The notes: generated from the sequence alone by a model not told the origin. A stretch of DNA of 64,000 nt from Kribbella pittospori (GCF_004331465.1 NZ_SJKB01000009.1:1-64000); one strand, 5' to 3'. Positions 7,698 through 17,339 are shown, counted from the first letter of the stretch. Program-made: numbers and translations.

Positions 7698-9305
7698 ATG
7701 TACGCCGAGGCCGTGGAGGCTGGCCGGGCTGCGCTTTCGCAGGGGGCCTGGCTGGTTGCCCGTGCGCAGTTCGAAGGAGCTCTCGAGGTTTCGGCAACCC
7801 CGGAAGCCTTTGAAGGACTGAGCTGGGCTACCTGGTGGCTCGAGGATGCGGCGGCTTGCCTGGAGGCGCGTGAGCAGGCGTACCGGTTGTACCGGCAGGC
7901 CGGCGATGCGCGAGGTGCGGCCAGGATGGCGTTGTGGCTCGGTGACGATCACAACGAGTTCTACGGGGCTGGCGCGGTTGCCGAGGGATGGTTCAACCGG
8001 GCCGCGCGCCTACTCGACGAGCTGGAGTCGTGTCCGGAGCTCGGCTGGCTCCGGGTTTTCGATGCGCACGCCGCGCTTGGGCGCCACGACACCGAGCGCG
8101 CGCGGGAACTCGCCGGTGAAGCACGCGAGATCGGCCGGAGGCATGGCGCGGTGGATCTGGAGATGTTCAGCCTGGCCACCGAGGGCCTTGCGCTGGTGGA
8201 GGACGGGTCCGTTGAGCAGGGGATGCGGTGTCTGGACGAGGCGACGGCGGCCGCGCTGGGTGGGGAGTACGAGAACCTCGCTCCGGCCGCATGGACGTGT
8301 TGCCGGCTGATGTCCGCATGTGAGGAGATCCGCGACTACGAACGCGGCGCGCAGTGGTGCCGGCAGATCGAGGAGTTCAGCCGGCGGATGGAGGCTAGGT
8401 TCGTCACCGGCGTCTGCCGGGCGCATTACGCGGCGATCCTCAGCTGGCACGGTCGGTGGAGTGAGGCGGAGCTGGAGTTGATCGGAGCTCGCGAAGACCT
8501 CACCGCGAAACGTCCCTTCTGGCGGGCCGAGGCTGTCGTACGCCTTGCTGAGCTGCGTCGACGGCAAGGGCGGGCGGCTGAGGCAGCGGCGTTGTTCGAG
8601 GAGGTCGCGTCGCATCCGCTCGCCCGTCGCGGCGTGGCCGAGCTCTGCCTCGACCGAGACGAGCCGGCCGCGGCGCGGGACGTGCTGAATCGGATGCTGC
8701 GGCGGATTCCGGCGGGATCGGTTGCTCGCGCCTGGCCGCTCGAGCTTCTCGTTCGGGCTGAGACGGCCTTGGGTGACAACGAGTCGGCGGCGATCCACTT
8801 GGCCGAGTTCGGCTCGATCGCCGCGACAGTGGCCACGCCGCCGTTGCGCGCGGCGGCACGGTTCGGTGAGGGACTCCAGGCGGCTGCGGTCGGCGACCAC
8901 ACGAAGGCGTGTAGGTGCTTCGAGGATGCGGTCGACCTGTTCGACGGCATGGCTCCCTTCGAGGCCGGACATGCCCGTTTGGAGCTTGCGCGGAGTCTGC
9001 TGGCTCTCGGCCGCACCGATGCGGCTCGGCGAGAGGCCCGTGCAGCGCTTGAAGCGGTCGCCGTACCGAGACGGGATCAGGCCGAGTTGCTGACCTCACT
9101 GGGGCTGCGGCGGACGGTGCTGAGCTTGCGACAGGTCGAGGTACTGCGTCTGATCGCTGGCGGACTGGGGGATCGCGAGATCGCCGGCCGACTAGTGATC
9201 AGCGAGCACACCGTGCACCGGCACGTCGCGAACATCTACATCCGGCTGGACTGCTCGACCCGTGCGGCGGCCGTGTCCCGAGCCACTCAGTTGGGCCTGT
9301 TGTAG
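7698..9305 (+). CDS. LuxR-type transcriptional regulator with TPR-like helical body
   Basis: The protein has 535 residues. Most of it is an alanine- and leucine-rich helical array resembling tetratricopeptide repeats (for example AEAVEAGRAALSQGAWLVAR near residue 3, the usual start of such regulators). The last 60 residues form a LuxR helix-turn-helix (LSLRQVEVLRLIAGGLGDRE and VISEHTVHRHVANIYIRL). No Walker A motif is visible, so it is not a full LAL-type ATPase. The ATG at 7698 has AGGAGG five bases upstream. It may regulate the methyltransferase that follows, but no binding data can be inferred. Confidence 0.85.
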   Translation: MYAEAVEAGRAALSQGAWLVARAQFEGALEVSATPEAFEGLSWATWWLEDAAACLEAREQAYRLYRQAGDARGAARMALWLGDDHNEFYGAGAVAEGWFNRAARLLDELESCPELGWLRVFDAHAALGRHDTERARELAGEAREIGRRHGAVDLEMFSLATEGLALVEDGSVEQGMRCLDEATAAALGGEYENLAPAAWTCCRLMSACEEIRDYERGAQWCRQIEEFSRRMEARFVTGVCRAHYAAILSWHGRWSEAELELIGAREDLTAKRPFWRAEAVVRLAELRRRQGRAAEAAALFEEVASHPLARRGVAELCLDRDEPAAARDVLNRMLRRIPAGSVARAWPLELLVRAETALGDNESAAIHLAEFGSIAATVATPPLRAAARFGEGLQAAAVGDHTKACRCFEDAVDLFDGMAPFEAGHARLELARSLLALGRTDAARREARAALEAVAVPRRDQAELLTSLGLRRTVLSLRQVEVLRLIAGGLGDREIAGRLVISEHTVHRHVANIYIRLDCSTRAAAVSRATQLGLL

Positions 9306-9355
9306 CCGGCCGGGATGGCCTGAACAGGTGAAGCGGTCGGGGCGTTGTCTGGTCG

Positions 9356-10189
9356 ATGCTGCTGAGCATGGAGCTGCTGGCGCAGTACAAGGAAGCGGTG
9401 CGGGACACTTGGTCCACCGGGGACTACGACGCGATGTTGCGGGAAGAGGGGCTGTACGAGGCCGGAGCGCGGTTGGTGCGGACGGTCGGCGTTCGGCCTG
9501 GTGTGGACGTACTGGACGTGGCCTGTGGGACCGGGAACGCCACGATTCCGGCCGCGGCGGCGGGAGCGCGAGTCACCGGGCTGGATCTGACGCCCGCGAT
9601 GCTCGCGACCGCACGCGAACGTGCCGGGGATCGCGAGATCGAATGGGTCGAAGGGGACGCCGAGGATCTGCCGTTTCCGGCTGAGCACTTCGACGTCGTA
9701 CTGTCCACGTTCGGGTGCATGTTCGCGCCTCGGCACGAGGTCGTCGCCGACGAGATCGCCCGGGTACTTCGGCCCGGTGGCCGGATCGGACTGTGCGCCT
9801 GGACACCGGAAGGGTCGATCGGGGAGTTCTTCCGGATGGTTGGTGCGTATGTCCCACCCGCCCCGGAGTTCGTCGATCCGCCGCTGGCTTGGGGCGACGA
9901 GGACCACGTCCGGGAGCTGTTCGAGGGCACCGGGATCGAGCTCGAGTTCAGCCGTGAGCTGGCCGGGCTTCATCACGAGTCGCCGGAGGCCGCGGCTGAT
10001 TGCTACGGGACGAAGTTCGGCCCGGTCATGCTGGCCCGGCAGGCATTGGGTGATCGATGGCCGGCTCTGCGGGCCGACCTGATCGAGCTGTTCACCCGGG
10101 ATGGCAGTCCGAGCGGGACTGGCGTCGTACTGCCGGCCGAGTACCTCGTGATCCAGGGGCGGAAGTCAGCCGGGTCGGTGGGCGACTAG
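9356..10189 (+). CDS. Class I SAM-dependent methyltransferase
   Basis: This 277-residue enzyme shows the SAM-binding motif I (VDVLDVACGTGNATIPAAA, around residue 48), an acidic end of strand 2 (GLDLTPAML) and motif post-I/II (EGDAEDLPFPAEHFDVVLST). These are typical of UbiE/Methyltransf_11 proteins. The acceptor substrate is unknown. ATG codons at 9356 and 9368 are both possible starts and neither has a clear ribosome site. Its 3' end overlaps the convergent methyltransferase gene by 24 bases. Confidence 0.85.
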   Translation: MLLSMELLAQYKEAVRDTWSTGDYDAMLREEGLYEAGARLVRTVGVRPGVDVLDVACGTGNATIPAAAAGARVTGLDLTPAMLATARERAGDREIEWVEGDAEDLPFPAEHFDVVLSTFGCMFAPRHEVVADEIARVLRPGGRIGLCAWTPEGSIGEFFRMVGAYVPPAPEFVDPPLAWGDEDHVRELFEGTGIELEFSRELAGLHHESPEAAADCYGTKFGPVMLARQALGDRWPALRADLIELFTRDGSPSGTGVVLPAEYLVIQGRKSAGSVGD

Positions 10190-10939
10190 GGCGTAGGAGT
10201 TGGGGAGTCGGCCGGCCCAGGCGGCTGCCTTGGTCCCGTCGCCGGGTCGCCAGAAGGGTTCGGCGTACTCCTCGAGTACGTCGAGGCGCAGGCCGGCCGC
10301 AGTGATCGCGGTGACGATGTGGCCGAGGTTCCACTGCCATTCGAGGGCGCCGTTGCCAGGGAACGTGTCGTTGATGTTGGTCTCGGCGAAGTAGTTGCGG
10401 TCCGGCCGGATCCGCGGTTCGTCCTCGTCCCAGGTCCATAGTGGAACCGTCGGGTGCGCCTCGTACACGAACAGGCTCCCGCCCGGCCGTAGTACGCGAG
10501 CCACATCCCGAGCCCACGCACCGATGTCGCGCATCCAGATCAACGCGCCCTTGCCCGTGTAGACGAGATCGACAGATCCGTCCTTCACCGGTACGCCGGG
10601 AACCTCGGCAACGACGTACCGGCACGCAACCCCCAGCTCCACTGCGCGCCGCTGAGCCGCCCCCGCCGCGACCGCGCTGTAGTCCACCCCGATCACCCGC
10701 GACGCCCCACCGTTCACCAGTGCGACGTCGTCCAGCCCGTGCCCGCTCTGAAAGTGCACAACCACAGGCCGATCGGCGAGCAACGGCGCCAACAACTCCG
10801 CCTCCCGCGCAAACAATCGCCCACCATCCCGAGCCTGCGCCAACAGCTCGTCGTACTCCCGAACATGCTTGCCCGAAGCCCGTTCCCACACAACCCGATT
10901 ACCCCGCACCACCTCATCCATCCGACGAGTCTCCCGCAC
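10166..10939 (-). CDS. Class I SAM-dependent methyltransferase
   Basis: This 257-residue protein has a degenerate motif I (VVVHFQSGHGLDDVALVNGG near residue 59), a SAM ribose-binding acidic residue after strand 2 (VIGVDYSAVA), and LRPGGSLFVYEAHP as motif III. The N-terminus (NRVVWERASGKHVREYDELL) resembles actinobacterial methyltransferases of unknown substrate. The start could also be ATG at 10921. It is convergent with the preceding methyltransferase and not closely similar to it. Confidence 0.8.
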   Translation of the reverse strand: MRETRRMDEVVRGNRVVWERASGKHVREYDELLAQARDGGRLFAREAELLAPLLADRPVVVHFQSGHGLDDVALVNGGASRVIGVDYSAVAAGAAQRRAVELGVACRYVVAEVPGVPVKDGSVDLVYTGKGALIWMRDIGAWARDVARVLRPGGSLFVYEAHPTVPLWTWDEDEPRIRPDRNYFAETNINDTFPGNGALEWQWNLGHIVTAITAAGLRLDVLEEYAEPFWRPGDGTKAAAWAGRLPNSYALVAHRPG

Positions 10940-10998
10940 ACAGTCGCGAACCTGCAGCCGGATTTGCGCTGAGGAGTGGGTTCCCTTGTGTGGTCGAT

Positions 10999-11721
10999 CT
11001 AGGAAGTGGTATCGGCGAACCGCCGGATCGAGTCGGCTGCCCCCATCGCGGGACTCGGGTCGACGGCATAAACAAACAGCGCTTCGTCCTTGGGTCCCCT
11101 ATCTGCCCCCTCTAGGGTCCTCGCGTAATCGCGGACCTGGACAGAGGCCGCAGTCAGTGTGCCGCTGTTCTGAAACAGGCTGACCGAGTGTGCCTTGCCG
11201 TTGTAAACCCAGCGAATGTACGTGCTCTTGCCAGGCGTGAACGGCTGCCACCCAGACGCCAAGAGATAGTCGTGGACCGTTCTCGGGTTGCGTGATCCGG
11301 CGTACCGCTCGAACCGGCTGAGCATCGCGTCCACGGCATCGCCGGGCTCTCGCGTGACGCCGCGTGCTTCCAGCTCGCCTTCAAAGGCATCGATCACCTT
11401 GTCTTGTGTTGCAGCGTCTGACTCCCGAAGGACGTCCTCGAGAGTCCTGAGGGCTGCTCGACCGACCTCCATCTCCTTGTCTCCGACCTTGAAGCGAACC
11501 GGAACCAGGCCGAAGGTCGCCATCGCCAGGAATGCGGCTCCGATCAGAAGGAGCGCTCCTGACCCGACCTCGTTCTCTGTCCAAAACACTGCGAGGGCTC
11601 CGGCAGCGGCGGTGACGCATCCGATCAGCGCTGCGATTGCGCGCTCTCCGGGCGAGGCGGCTGAACCGTTTGATGGTGATGTAACGAGCGACGACCGCTC
11701 GTCTCCCCCAGACTCTGTCAT
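10999..11721 (-). CDS. Hypothetical membrane-anchored protein
   Basis: I do not recognise the family. The 240-residue product has two adjacent hydrophobic helices near the N-terminus (ALIGCVTAAAGALAVFW and SGALLLIGAAFLAMATFGLV). About 170 soluble residues follow, including a basic-aromatic patch (YIRWVYNGKAHSVSLFQNSG). The layout suggests a cytoplasmic domain held at the membrane by a hairpin. GTG at 11736 would add five residues. It stands alone on the minus strand. Confidence 0.6.
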   Translation of the reverse strand: MTESGGDERSSLVTSPSNGSAASPGERAIAALIGCVTAAAGALAVFWTENEVGSGALLLIGAAFLAMATFGLVPVRFKVGDKEMEVGRAALRTLEDVLRESDAATQDKVIDAFEGELEARGVTREPGDAVDAMLSRFERYAGSRNPRTVHDYLLASGWQPFTPGKSTYIRWVYNGKAHSVSLFQNSGTLTAASVQVRDYARTLEGADRGPKDEALFVYAVDPSPAMGAADSIRRFADTTS

Positions 11722-11796
11722 CCGGACAGGATGCACTGGCGAGCTGCTTTCGTCACTACCGAACGTGAAGGTTTCTCCAGCAACATCTGCAAGCGA

Positions 11797-12576
11797 TCAG
11801 CAATCGTTTGAGCCCTCGCCCGGGTCGATTGCGTAGCGCAGGCTGAGGATTCCTTCGGGGGTTGTGTTGCTGGTGAGGAGGCGGAGTGGGGTGGGTGATT
11901 GGTCGAGGGTGAGCTCGGGGCCGTCGAAGATGGTGGGGACTCCGCGGCCGCCGATGGCGGTGGGGAGGAGGACGAGGTGGAGCTCGTCGATCAGGCTGGC
12001 GCGGAGGAGGGTGCCGTTCAGGGTGCCGCCGGCTTCTGAGATGACGTGGGTGACGCCGAGGGCGTCTCGCATGCGGTGGAGTGCGAGCGCGAGGTCGACG
12101 CGGTCGTCGCCGGCGACCAGGTAGGGGATGGTTTCGCGGCGGAGATAGGCGAGGTACGACGCCGGGGTCGCGCGGGCGACGAGGAGCAGGAGATCAATGC
12201 CGGCGCCGCCTTTCTGATCCCAGTGCACTCGACCTCGACCGTCCACGACCGTGAACCACTTCCGGTGATCCGGATGCTCAACGACCTCCGGCGGCAGATA
12301 GTCCTCGTACAGCCCGTCGTCGTCCGCCGGTGGCAGTTCCAGCGGCGCAGCATCGTTGGTGACGAAGGTGCCGCTGCCCTCAAGGATTGCGGTCGGCGCG
12401 TACAACTCCTCGAGCAAAGCGTTCCGCGCCGCATACACCGCGTCCGCGCCATCCGGCTGCATCGAGTGCCATACGCGCCCGGCCTCCTCGGACAGCAGCA
12501 GCCGATCGCGCCCGAGCGTCACCCGGCCGTCCACCGACGCTGTCACGGATACCACCACACGCGCCCGATCAGTCAT
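11797..12576 (-). CDS. RibD C-terminal / dihydrofolate-reductase-like oxidoreductase
   Basis: The product of 259 residues begins with a dihydrofolate-reductase-like strand (VVVSVTASVDGRVTLGRD) and ends with the RibD-C pattern (VISEAGGTLNGTLLRASLID, then DELHLVLLPTAIGG). The family reduces pyrimidine-like substrates with NADPH. This member is a stand-alone domain without the RibD deaminase, so its role in riboflavin synthesis is doubtful. The GTG at 12600 would add eight residues. I prefer the ATG at 12576, which directly precedes the conserved domain. Confidence 0.8.
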   Translation of the reverse strand: MTDRARVVVSVTASVDGRVTLGRDRLLLSEEAGRVWHSMQPDGADAVYAARNALLEELYAPTAILEGSGTFVTNDAAPLELPPADDDGLYEDYLPPEVVEHPDHRKWFTVVDGRGRVHWDQKGGAGIDLLLLVARATPASYLAYLRRETIPYLVAGDDRVDLALALHRMRDALGVTHVISEAGGTLNGTLLRASLIDELHLVLLPTAIGGRGVPTIFDGPELTLDQSPTPLRLLTSNTTPEGILSLRYAIDPGEGSNDC

Positions 12577-12608
12577 GCCCGACTTCTTACCAACGGCCAC
12601 CGACAGTT

Positions 12609-12668
12609 AGAGGGCGTCTGAGGACCGCGCACCTCCTCGCGACGGCGCAGGGTTCTCAGACGCCCTCT
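12609..12668 (-). terminator. Long-stem terminator of the MacB-like ABC operon
   Basis: A 14-bp perfect stem (12609-12622 with 12655-12668) with a 32-base loop begins at the stop codon of the minus-strand permease gene and lies upstream of the reductase gene. Confidence 0.65.
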
Positions 12669-15001
12669 TACTCGTTGTGCAGCACCTCGGCGATCGTTGT
12701 CCGGGCAGCCGAGCGAGCCGGGAGCAGCGCGCCGAGGCCGGCGATGACGATGCCGGCCAGGACCAGCAGGGCAAGGAGTTCCGGCGGATACACGTCGAGC
12801 ATGAAGTCCGGTACGTCGACCTGCGCGCCGTTCGCCATCGCCGGAACGACCAGCCGGTGAGCAACAACCCCCAGCGGGATCCCCAGCAACCCCCCGATCG
12901 CCCCCAGCGCGGCCATCGACGTCACGACCATTAACGTCACCTGGGCCGGCGTCATACCGATCGACTTCAGCATGCCGAGGTCGCGGCGCCGCTCGCGGGT
13001 GTTCAGTACGACGGTGTTGAACACGCCCAGCGCAGCCACGGTCCCGAGCATCAAGGTCAGCAGGATGACGGTCACCAGGACCACCGTGACGAACGTGCCC
13101 GCGTCCTGACCGTCAGTCTGCTGCAGCCCCGGATCGCCGGCCTGCACGGCCTTGACGTAGGTGCCGAGGTCAGTGCCCGGCTGGAGCTGGACCTCGTAAA
13201 TCTGCGCCCGCGTCTCAGGTGCAACGAGTTGCAGCGTCGCCCAGTTCGACAGCACCTCGTCGCCCGAGTTGTAGAGGGCCTTGCCGACAATCCGCACCCG
13301 CACGCTCTTGCCCTGCGAGTCCAGCGTGATCGTGTCGCCGACCGCCAGCGCCCGCTGCCGCAGGAAGCGCTCGGACACGACCACCTGCCCCGGTCCGTCG
13401 AACCACTGCCCCTCCAGCAGCCGATAGCCAAGGTGCTCGAAATCCCCACGATAGAAGGACACTCGCAGGTCCTGACTCGTCCCGGTCAGCCGCATCGGGA
13501 GGTCCGCACTCGCCGTCACGTACTGCGCTCCCGCCGTGGACCGCAGCAGCGCCTCGTCGTCCGGATCGCTCAACTTCGCGACCGGAGGCCCGTCCTCCGA
13601 CGGCGGCCGCGGTCCCGACGTACCCGCGAACATCGTCAGGTCGACCGCACCCACGCGGCTCGCGGCCGTCTGGTAGTCGGTCAGCGACGTCCCGAGCCCC
13701 ACCGCCAGCGTCACGCTTGTCACCCCGAGTACGACGGCAGCCAGCGTCAGCGCACTGCGTGCCGGGCGGGCGAACGGCAGACCGAGACCAAGGCTGACCG
13801 ACCGCGGCAGCCGGGTTCCGCTCAGCCAGCGCTGCGCACGCAGACCGCGACCGGCACGCGGCGCACTTCCCGCGCTGATCGCCTGTGCGGCCGACAGGCT
13901 GCGAGCGCGCAGTGCGGGAACGAATGCGGACAACGCGACCAGGACAGGTACGCCGACCATCGCAGCCACGTCCACCCACACCGGTACGCCGACCCCACCG
14001 GCGCCGTAGTTCTCGAAAGCCCTTGTCAGCAAGGACTCCGCGAGCAGATTGCCCGCGACGACCCCGAGTGCACACCCGACGATCGCCGGGATCGAGATCA
14101 TCGCCAGATAGACCGCCATCACCTGTGTGGGCGTGAATCCGAGCGCTTTCAGCACGCCGATGTGCTTGAAGCCGGCCACCACCGCACCACTGACCACGTT
14201 GACCACGATCAGCGCGGCCACCGCCAGTCCGAGCCAACCGAACACCATCAGGAACGGCACGAACGTGTTCGGCTCACCGGTAGCGAGTGCCTTCAAAGCA
14301 AGGTAAGACTGCGTCCCCAGCAGAGCCCCGGACGGCAGTCCGGTCGTCACAGCGGTCTGGCCGGCGGTGATCTGCTCGTTCGTCGCGGCATGGGCGAAGC
14401 GGTACAGCATCTGACTCGCCGTCGGATGCAACGCCGTCATCTGCTCCGGAACCACCCAGGCATCGGCCGACATGCTCACGCTGTACGCGAACCCGACGAC
14501 TGTCAGCGTCGGCCCACCGTTCGCGACCGTGACCTTGGAGTCCAACGTCATGGCTCCGGGGCCGTTGCTCGACTCGACCGGGTTCCGGTTCAGCACGATC
14601 TCGCCCGGCTTGTCCGCCCACCGGCCCTTCCACACGTTCAGCCGGTCGACCGGCCCACCGGCATCGGCCCGCCCGACTGTCACAAGCGAGTCAGGCTCAC
14701 CGGGCTGCTGCCCCGATCCCAGCGCCACCGTCGCCGTGGCGAAGGGACCTGCCACTGCCTCGGCCGACTTGCTCGCTTCCGTGAGCTGCGAGTCCGTCAC
14801 CTTGGTCCGGTCGTACGACGCGGTCAGGTGGGCACCGCTCTGCCGGGTGTACGCCTGGTCGAACGGACCACTTGACGCCGCGAGGAGTCCGAGCGCCACG
14901 ACGATCATCGTTGTCGACAATGCGACAACCACGCCGATCACGATCGTCTGCAGCCGCCGTCGTCGTACCGCTGCTCGCGACACCGGCCAGACGGCGCTCA
15001 C
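12668..15001 (-). CDS. MacB/FtsX-type ABC transporter permease, two FtsX domains
   Basis: This 777-residue permease has an N-terminal anchor (TIVIGVVVALSTTMIVVALG) and a large extracytoplasmic loop. A first FtsX three-helix block follows (VFGWLGLAVAALIVVNVVSG onward), then a second loop and a second FtsX block at the C-terminus (VTVVLVTVILLTLMLGTVAAL, ERRRDLGMLKSIGMTPAQV). Such proteins export lipids, peptides or antibiotics, or act mechanically on the envelope. It is co-translated with its ATPase (GTGA overlap at 14998-15001). A two-component system is divergent from the pair, a common arrangement for bacitracin-type or envelope-stress exporters. Confidence 0.9.
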   Translation of the reverse strand: MSAVWPVSRAAVRRRRLQTIVIGVVVALSTTMIVVALGLLAASSGPFDQAYTRQSGAHLTASYDRTKVTDSQLTEASKSAEAVAGPFATATVALGSGQQPGEPDSLVTVGRADAGGPVDRLNVWKGRWADKPGEIVLNRNPVESSNGPGAMTLDSKVTVANGGPTLTVVGFAYSVSMSADAWVVPEQMTALHPTASQMLYRFAHAATNEQITAGQTAVTTGLPSGALLGTQSYLALKALATGEPNTFVPFLMVFGWLGLAVAALIVVNVVSGAVVAGFKHIGVLKALGFTPTQVMAVYLAMISIPAIVGCALGVVAGNLLAESLLTRAFENYGAGGVGVPVWVDVAAMVGVPVLVALSAFVPALRARSLSAAQAISAGSAPRAGRGLRAQRWLSGTRLPRSVSLGLGLPFARPARSALTLAAVVLGVTSVTLAVGLGTSLTDYQTAASRVGAVDLTMFAGTSGPRPPSEDGPPVAKLSDPDDEALLRSTAGAQYVTASADLPMRLTGTSQDLRVSFYRGDFEHLGYRLLEGQWFDGPGQVVVSERFLRQRALAVGDTITLDSQGKSVRVRIVGKALYNSGDEVLSNWATLQLVAPETRAQIYEVQLQPGTDLGTYVKAVQAGDPGLQQTDGQDAGTFVTVVLVTVILLTLMLGTVAALGVFNTVVLNTRERRRDLGMLKSIGMTPAQVTLMVVTSMAALGAIGGLLGIPLGVVAHRLVVPAMANGAQVDVPDFMLDVYPPELLALLVLAGIVIAGLGALLPARSAARTTIAEVLHNE

Positions 15002-15705
15002 GGCGTACGCTCCAACGCGCGCTCGCCGGCGATCTGCCCGTCGACGACCTCGATCACGCGGCTCGCGCAGCGGGTCGCCAATTGCTGGTCGTGGGTGACC
15101 AGCAGCAGGGTCTGACCGATCTGGTTGAGGTCCAGCAGCAGGTCCATCACCTGCTCGCCGGCGCGGGTGTCGAGTGCGCCGGTCGGTTCGTCGGCGAGCA
15201 GGACGGCGGGCCGGTTCATCAGCGCCCTGGCGACGGCGACCCGTTGCCGCTCGCCACCACTGAGCTGGGCTGGATACGTGTTCCGGCGACCGCCGATGCC
15301 GAGTTCCTCGAAGAGTTCGAGGGCGCGTTTGCGGGCCTGCGAGGCCGACGTCCCGGTCAGCTGCGCGGCGAGTGCGACGTTGTCGAGGGCGGACAGATCG
15401 TCGAGCAGGTTGAAGAACTGGAAGATCATGCCGATCCGGCGGCGCCGGTAGAGCGCCAGCCCTTTCTCGTTCAGCGCGCCCAGGTCTTCGCCGTGGACCG
15501 TGACGGTCCCCGAGGTCGGCCGGTCGAGTCCGGCGACCATGCTGAGCAGCGTGGACTTGCCGCTGCCGGACGGTCCCATCACCGCTACCGCCTCGCCAGA
15601 GTTGATCTCTAGCGAAACCCCGTCGAGCGCGACGGATTCGCCGTACTCCTTGCGTACGGCGGTGAGCCGTACGACCGCCTGTCCGTTGCCTTCGTCATCG
15701 GTCAT
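14998..15705 (-). CDS. ABC transporter ATP-binding protein, LolD/MacB type
   Basis: This 235-residue ATPase carries Walker A (GPSGSGKST), a Q-loop (MIFQFFNLLDDLSALDNV), the signature LSGGERQRVAVARAL, Walker B with AVLLADEPTGALD, and the H-loop LVTHDQ. It powers the FtsX-type permease immediately downstream. TAGCGT lies six bases before the ATG with no Shine-Dalgarno, so a leaderless transcript is plausible. Confidence 0.95.
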   Translation of the reverse strand: MTDDEGNGQAVVRLTAVRKEYGESVALDGVSLEINSGEAVAVMGPSGSGKSTLLSMVAGLDRPTSGTVTVHGEDLGALNEKGLALYRRRRIGMIFQFFNLLDDLSALDNVALAAQLTGTSASQARKRALELFEELGIGGRRNTYPAQLSGGERQRVAVARALMNRPAVLLADEPTGALDTRAGEQVMDLLLDLNQIGQTLLLVTHDQQLATRCASRVIEVVDGQIAGERALERTP

Positions 15706-15726
15706 GGGTTCACGCTAGGAGCACCG

Positions 15727-16629
15727 GTGCCCGCCGGGCGTCAGCCTGCGGAGGTAACGTCCGCGGCGGGTCATCCTGCAGATGTACGCCTGCGGATGAT
15801 GCGGAACCCGGACCGCCACTGGGACAGTGGTCCCGTGATCCTCTGGCTGGTAGTCGCGGTTGCGGTGGCGCTGCTCGCTGCCGGAACACTCGCGGTCGCG
15901 CTGGTCCGGGCCCAGCGGGCGCACGCCCGGGCGCTCGAGGAACGAGGCTGGTTGCTCGAACGCGAGCGGGAGACGGCAGCAAAGAATGCGGTCGACGCCG
16001 AACGAGCCCGGATCGCCCAGGACCTGCACGACATCGTCAGCCACAACGTGAGCGTGATGGTGATCCAAGCCGGTGCCGCCCGCCATGTGCTCGCGACCGA
16101 GCCGGCCGATGCCGAAGCCGCGTTACTGGCGGTCGAGGCGGCGGGGCGCGACACGATGAAGGAGCTCCGGCACCTGCTCGGTCTGCTCGCGCCGTCGGCC
16201 GACGGCGAGGACGAGAAGCTGTCCCCGCAGCCGAGTCTGAGCCGCCTAAGTCCCTTGATCGACCGGATCGCGTTCGCCGGACTGCCGGTCGACGTACGGA
16301 TCTCCGGGGAGCCGCGACCACTCCCGGCCGGCGTCGACGTCACGGCGTACCGGATCATCCAGGAGGCGCTGACGAACGCGCTCAAGCACGGCGACGGAGT
16401 GCAGGCACAGGTGACAGTCCGGTACGCCGACCACGCGCTGCGGATCGAGATCCTGAACTCCGGGCCGAGCGTGCTCTCCGGCGGACGTCCACCCGGCCCG
16501 GACGGCGAGGGGCGTGGGCTGCTCGGACTGCGCCAGCGGGTCGCGGTGTACGGCGGCGACCTCGATGCGCGGCGTCGGCTCGGTGGTGGGTTCCGCGTGC
16601 GGGCCAAGATCCCGTTGGAGCGGCCGTGA
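15727..16629 (+). CDS. NarL-class sensor histidine kinase
   Basis: The kinase has one N-terminal membrane helix (VILWLVVAVAVALLAAGTLA) and a short linker coil. A HisKA_3 dimerisation domain follows, with the phospho-acceptor in RIAQDLHDIVSHNVSVM (histidine 101 from the GTG start), then an HATPase_c domain with IIQEALTNALKHG as the N-box and GEGRGLLGLRQR as a G-box. ATG at 15796 is an equally good start. The lack of a large sensor domain suggests intramembrane sensing, as in BceS/LiaS-like kinases. It overlaps its response regulator by four bases and is divergent from the ABC exporter, its likely target. Confidence 0.9.
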   Translation: MPAGRQPAEVTSAAGHPADVRLRMMRNPDRHWDSGPVILWLVVAVAVALLAAGTLAVALVRAQRAHARALEERGWLLERERETAAKNAVDAERARIAQDLHDIVSHNVSVMVIQAGAARHVLATEPADAEAALLAVEAAGRDTMKELRHLLGLLAPSADGEDEKLSPQPSLSRLSPLIDRIAFAGLPVDVRISGEPRPLPAGVDVTAYRIIQEALTNALKHGDGVQAQVTVRYADHALRIEILNSGPSVLSGGRPPGPDGEGRGLLGLRQRVAVYGGDLDARRRLGGGFRVRAKIPLERP

Positions 16630-17297
16630 GCGCGCCGCGGGTGGTGATCGCGGACGATCAGGCTCTGGTGCGGACCGGGTTCCGGATGATCCTGACCGCG
16701 CGGGGCATCGAGGTCGCCGGTGAGGCGGCCGACGGTGGCGAGGCCATCGATGCGGTCCGGCGGCTCCAGCCTGACGTTGTCTTGATGGACATCCGGATGC
16801 CGTCGATGGACGGGCTGGAGGCGACCCGGCGCATCCTCGCCGAGTCGCCGGACTGCCGCGTGCTGATCCTGACCACGTTCGACCTGGACCGCTACGTGTA
16901 CGCCGCTCTGGCCGCGGGAGCCAGCGGCTTCCTACTGAAGGACGTCACGCCCGAGCACCTCGCGGCCGCTGTGCGGCTCGTCAACACCGGCGATGCCCTG
17001 CTCGCGCCCTCGATCACGCGACGGCTGGTCGAGCGGTTCGCGACCGGAGATTCAGTCTCGACGCCACCCGCCGTACATCGTGACCTGGCCGCGCTCACGC
17101 CGCGGGAGCTCGAAGTACTGACGCTGATGGGACACGGCCTGTCCAACGCCGAGCTCGCCACCGAGTTGACCCTCAGCGAGGCGACAGTGAAGACTCACGT
17201 CGCCAGGATCTTCGCCAAGTTGTCACTCCGTGATCGCGCCCAGGCCGTCGTACTCGCGTACGAAACGGGTCTGGTGGCCCCCGGAGCCTCGACCTGA
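16626..17297 (+). CDS. NarL/LuxR-family response regulator
   Basis: The 223-residue regulator has a receiver domain with acidic pocket VVIADDQALVRTGF, the phospho-acceptor aspartate 55 in VLMDIRMPSMDG, and lysine in GFLLKDV. A LuxR helix-turn-helix follows (LTPRELEVLTLMGHGLSNAE and LSEATVKTHVARIFAKL). It pairs with the kinase just upstream through a four-base overlap. It probably acts on the divergent MacB-like operon, though no operator was identified with confidence. Confidence 0.95.
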   Translation: MSAPRVVIADDQALVRTGFRMILTARGIEVAGEAADGGEAIDAVRRLQPDVVLMDIRMPSMDGLEATRRILAESPDCRVLILTTFDLDRYVYAALAAGASGFLLKDVTPEHLAAAVRLVNTGDALLAPSITRRLVERFATGDSVSTPPAVHRDLAALTPRELEVLTLMGHGLSNAELATELTLSEATVKTHVARIFAKLSLRDRAQAVVLAYETGLVAPGAST

Positions 17298-17339
17298 CGA
17301 CGGTCTGCACTGGGGTTTGGGACTAAGGGGAATTGGTTG

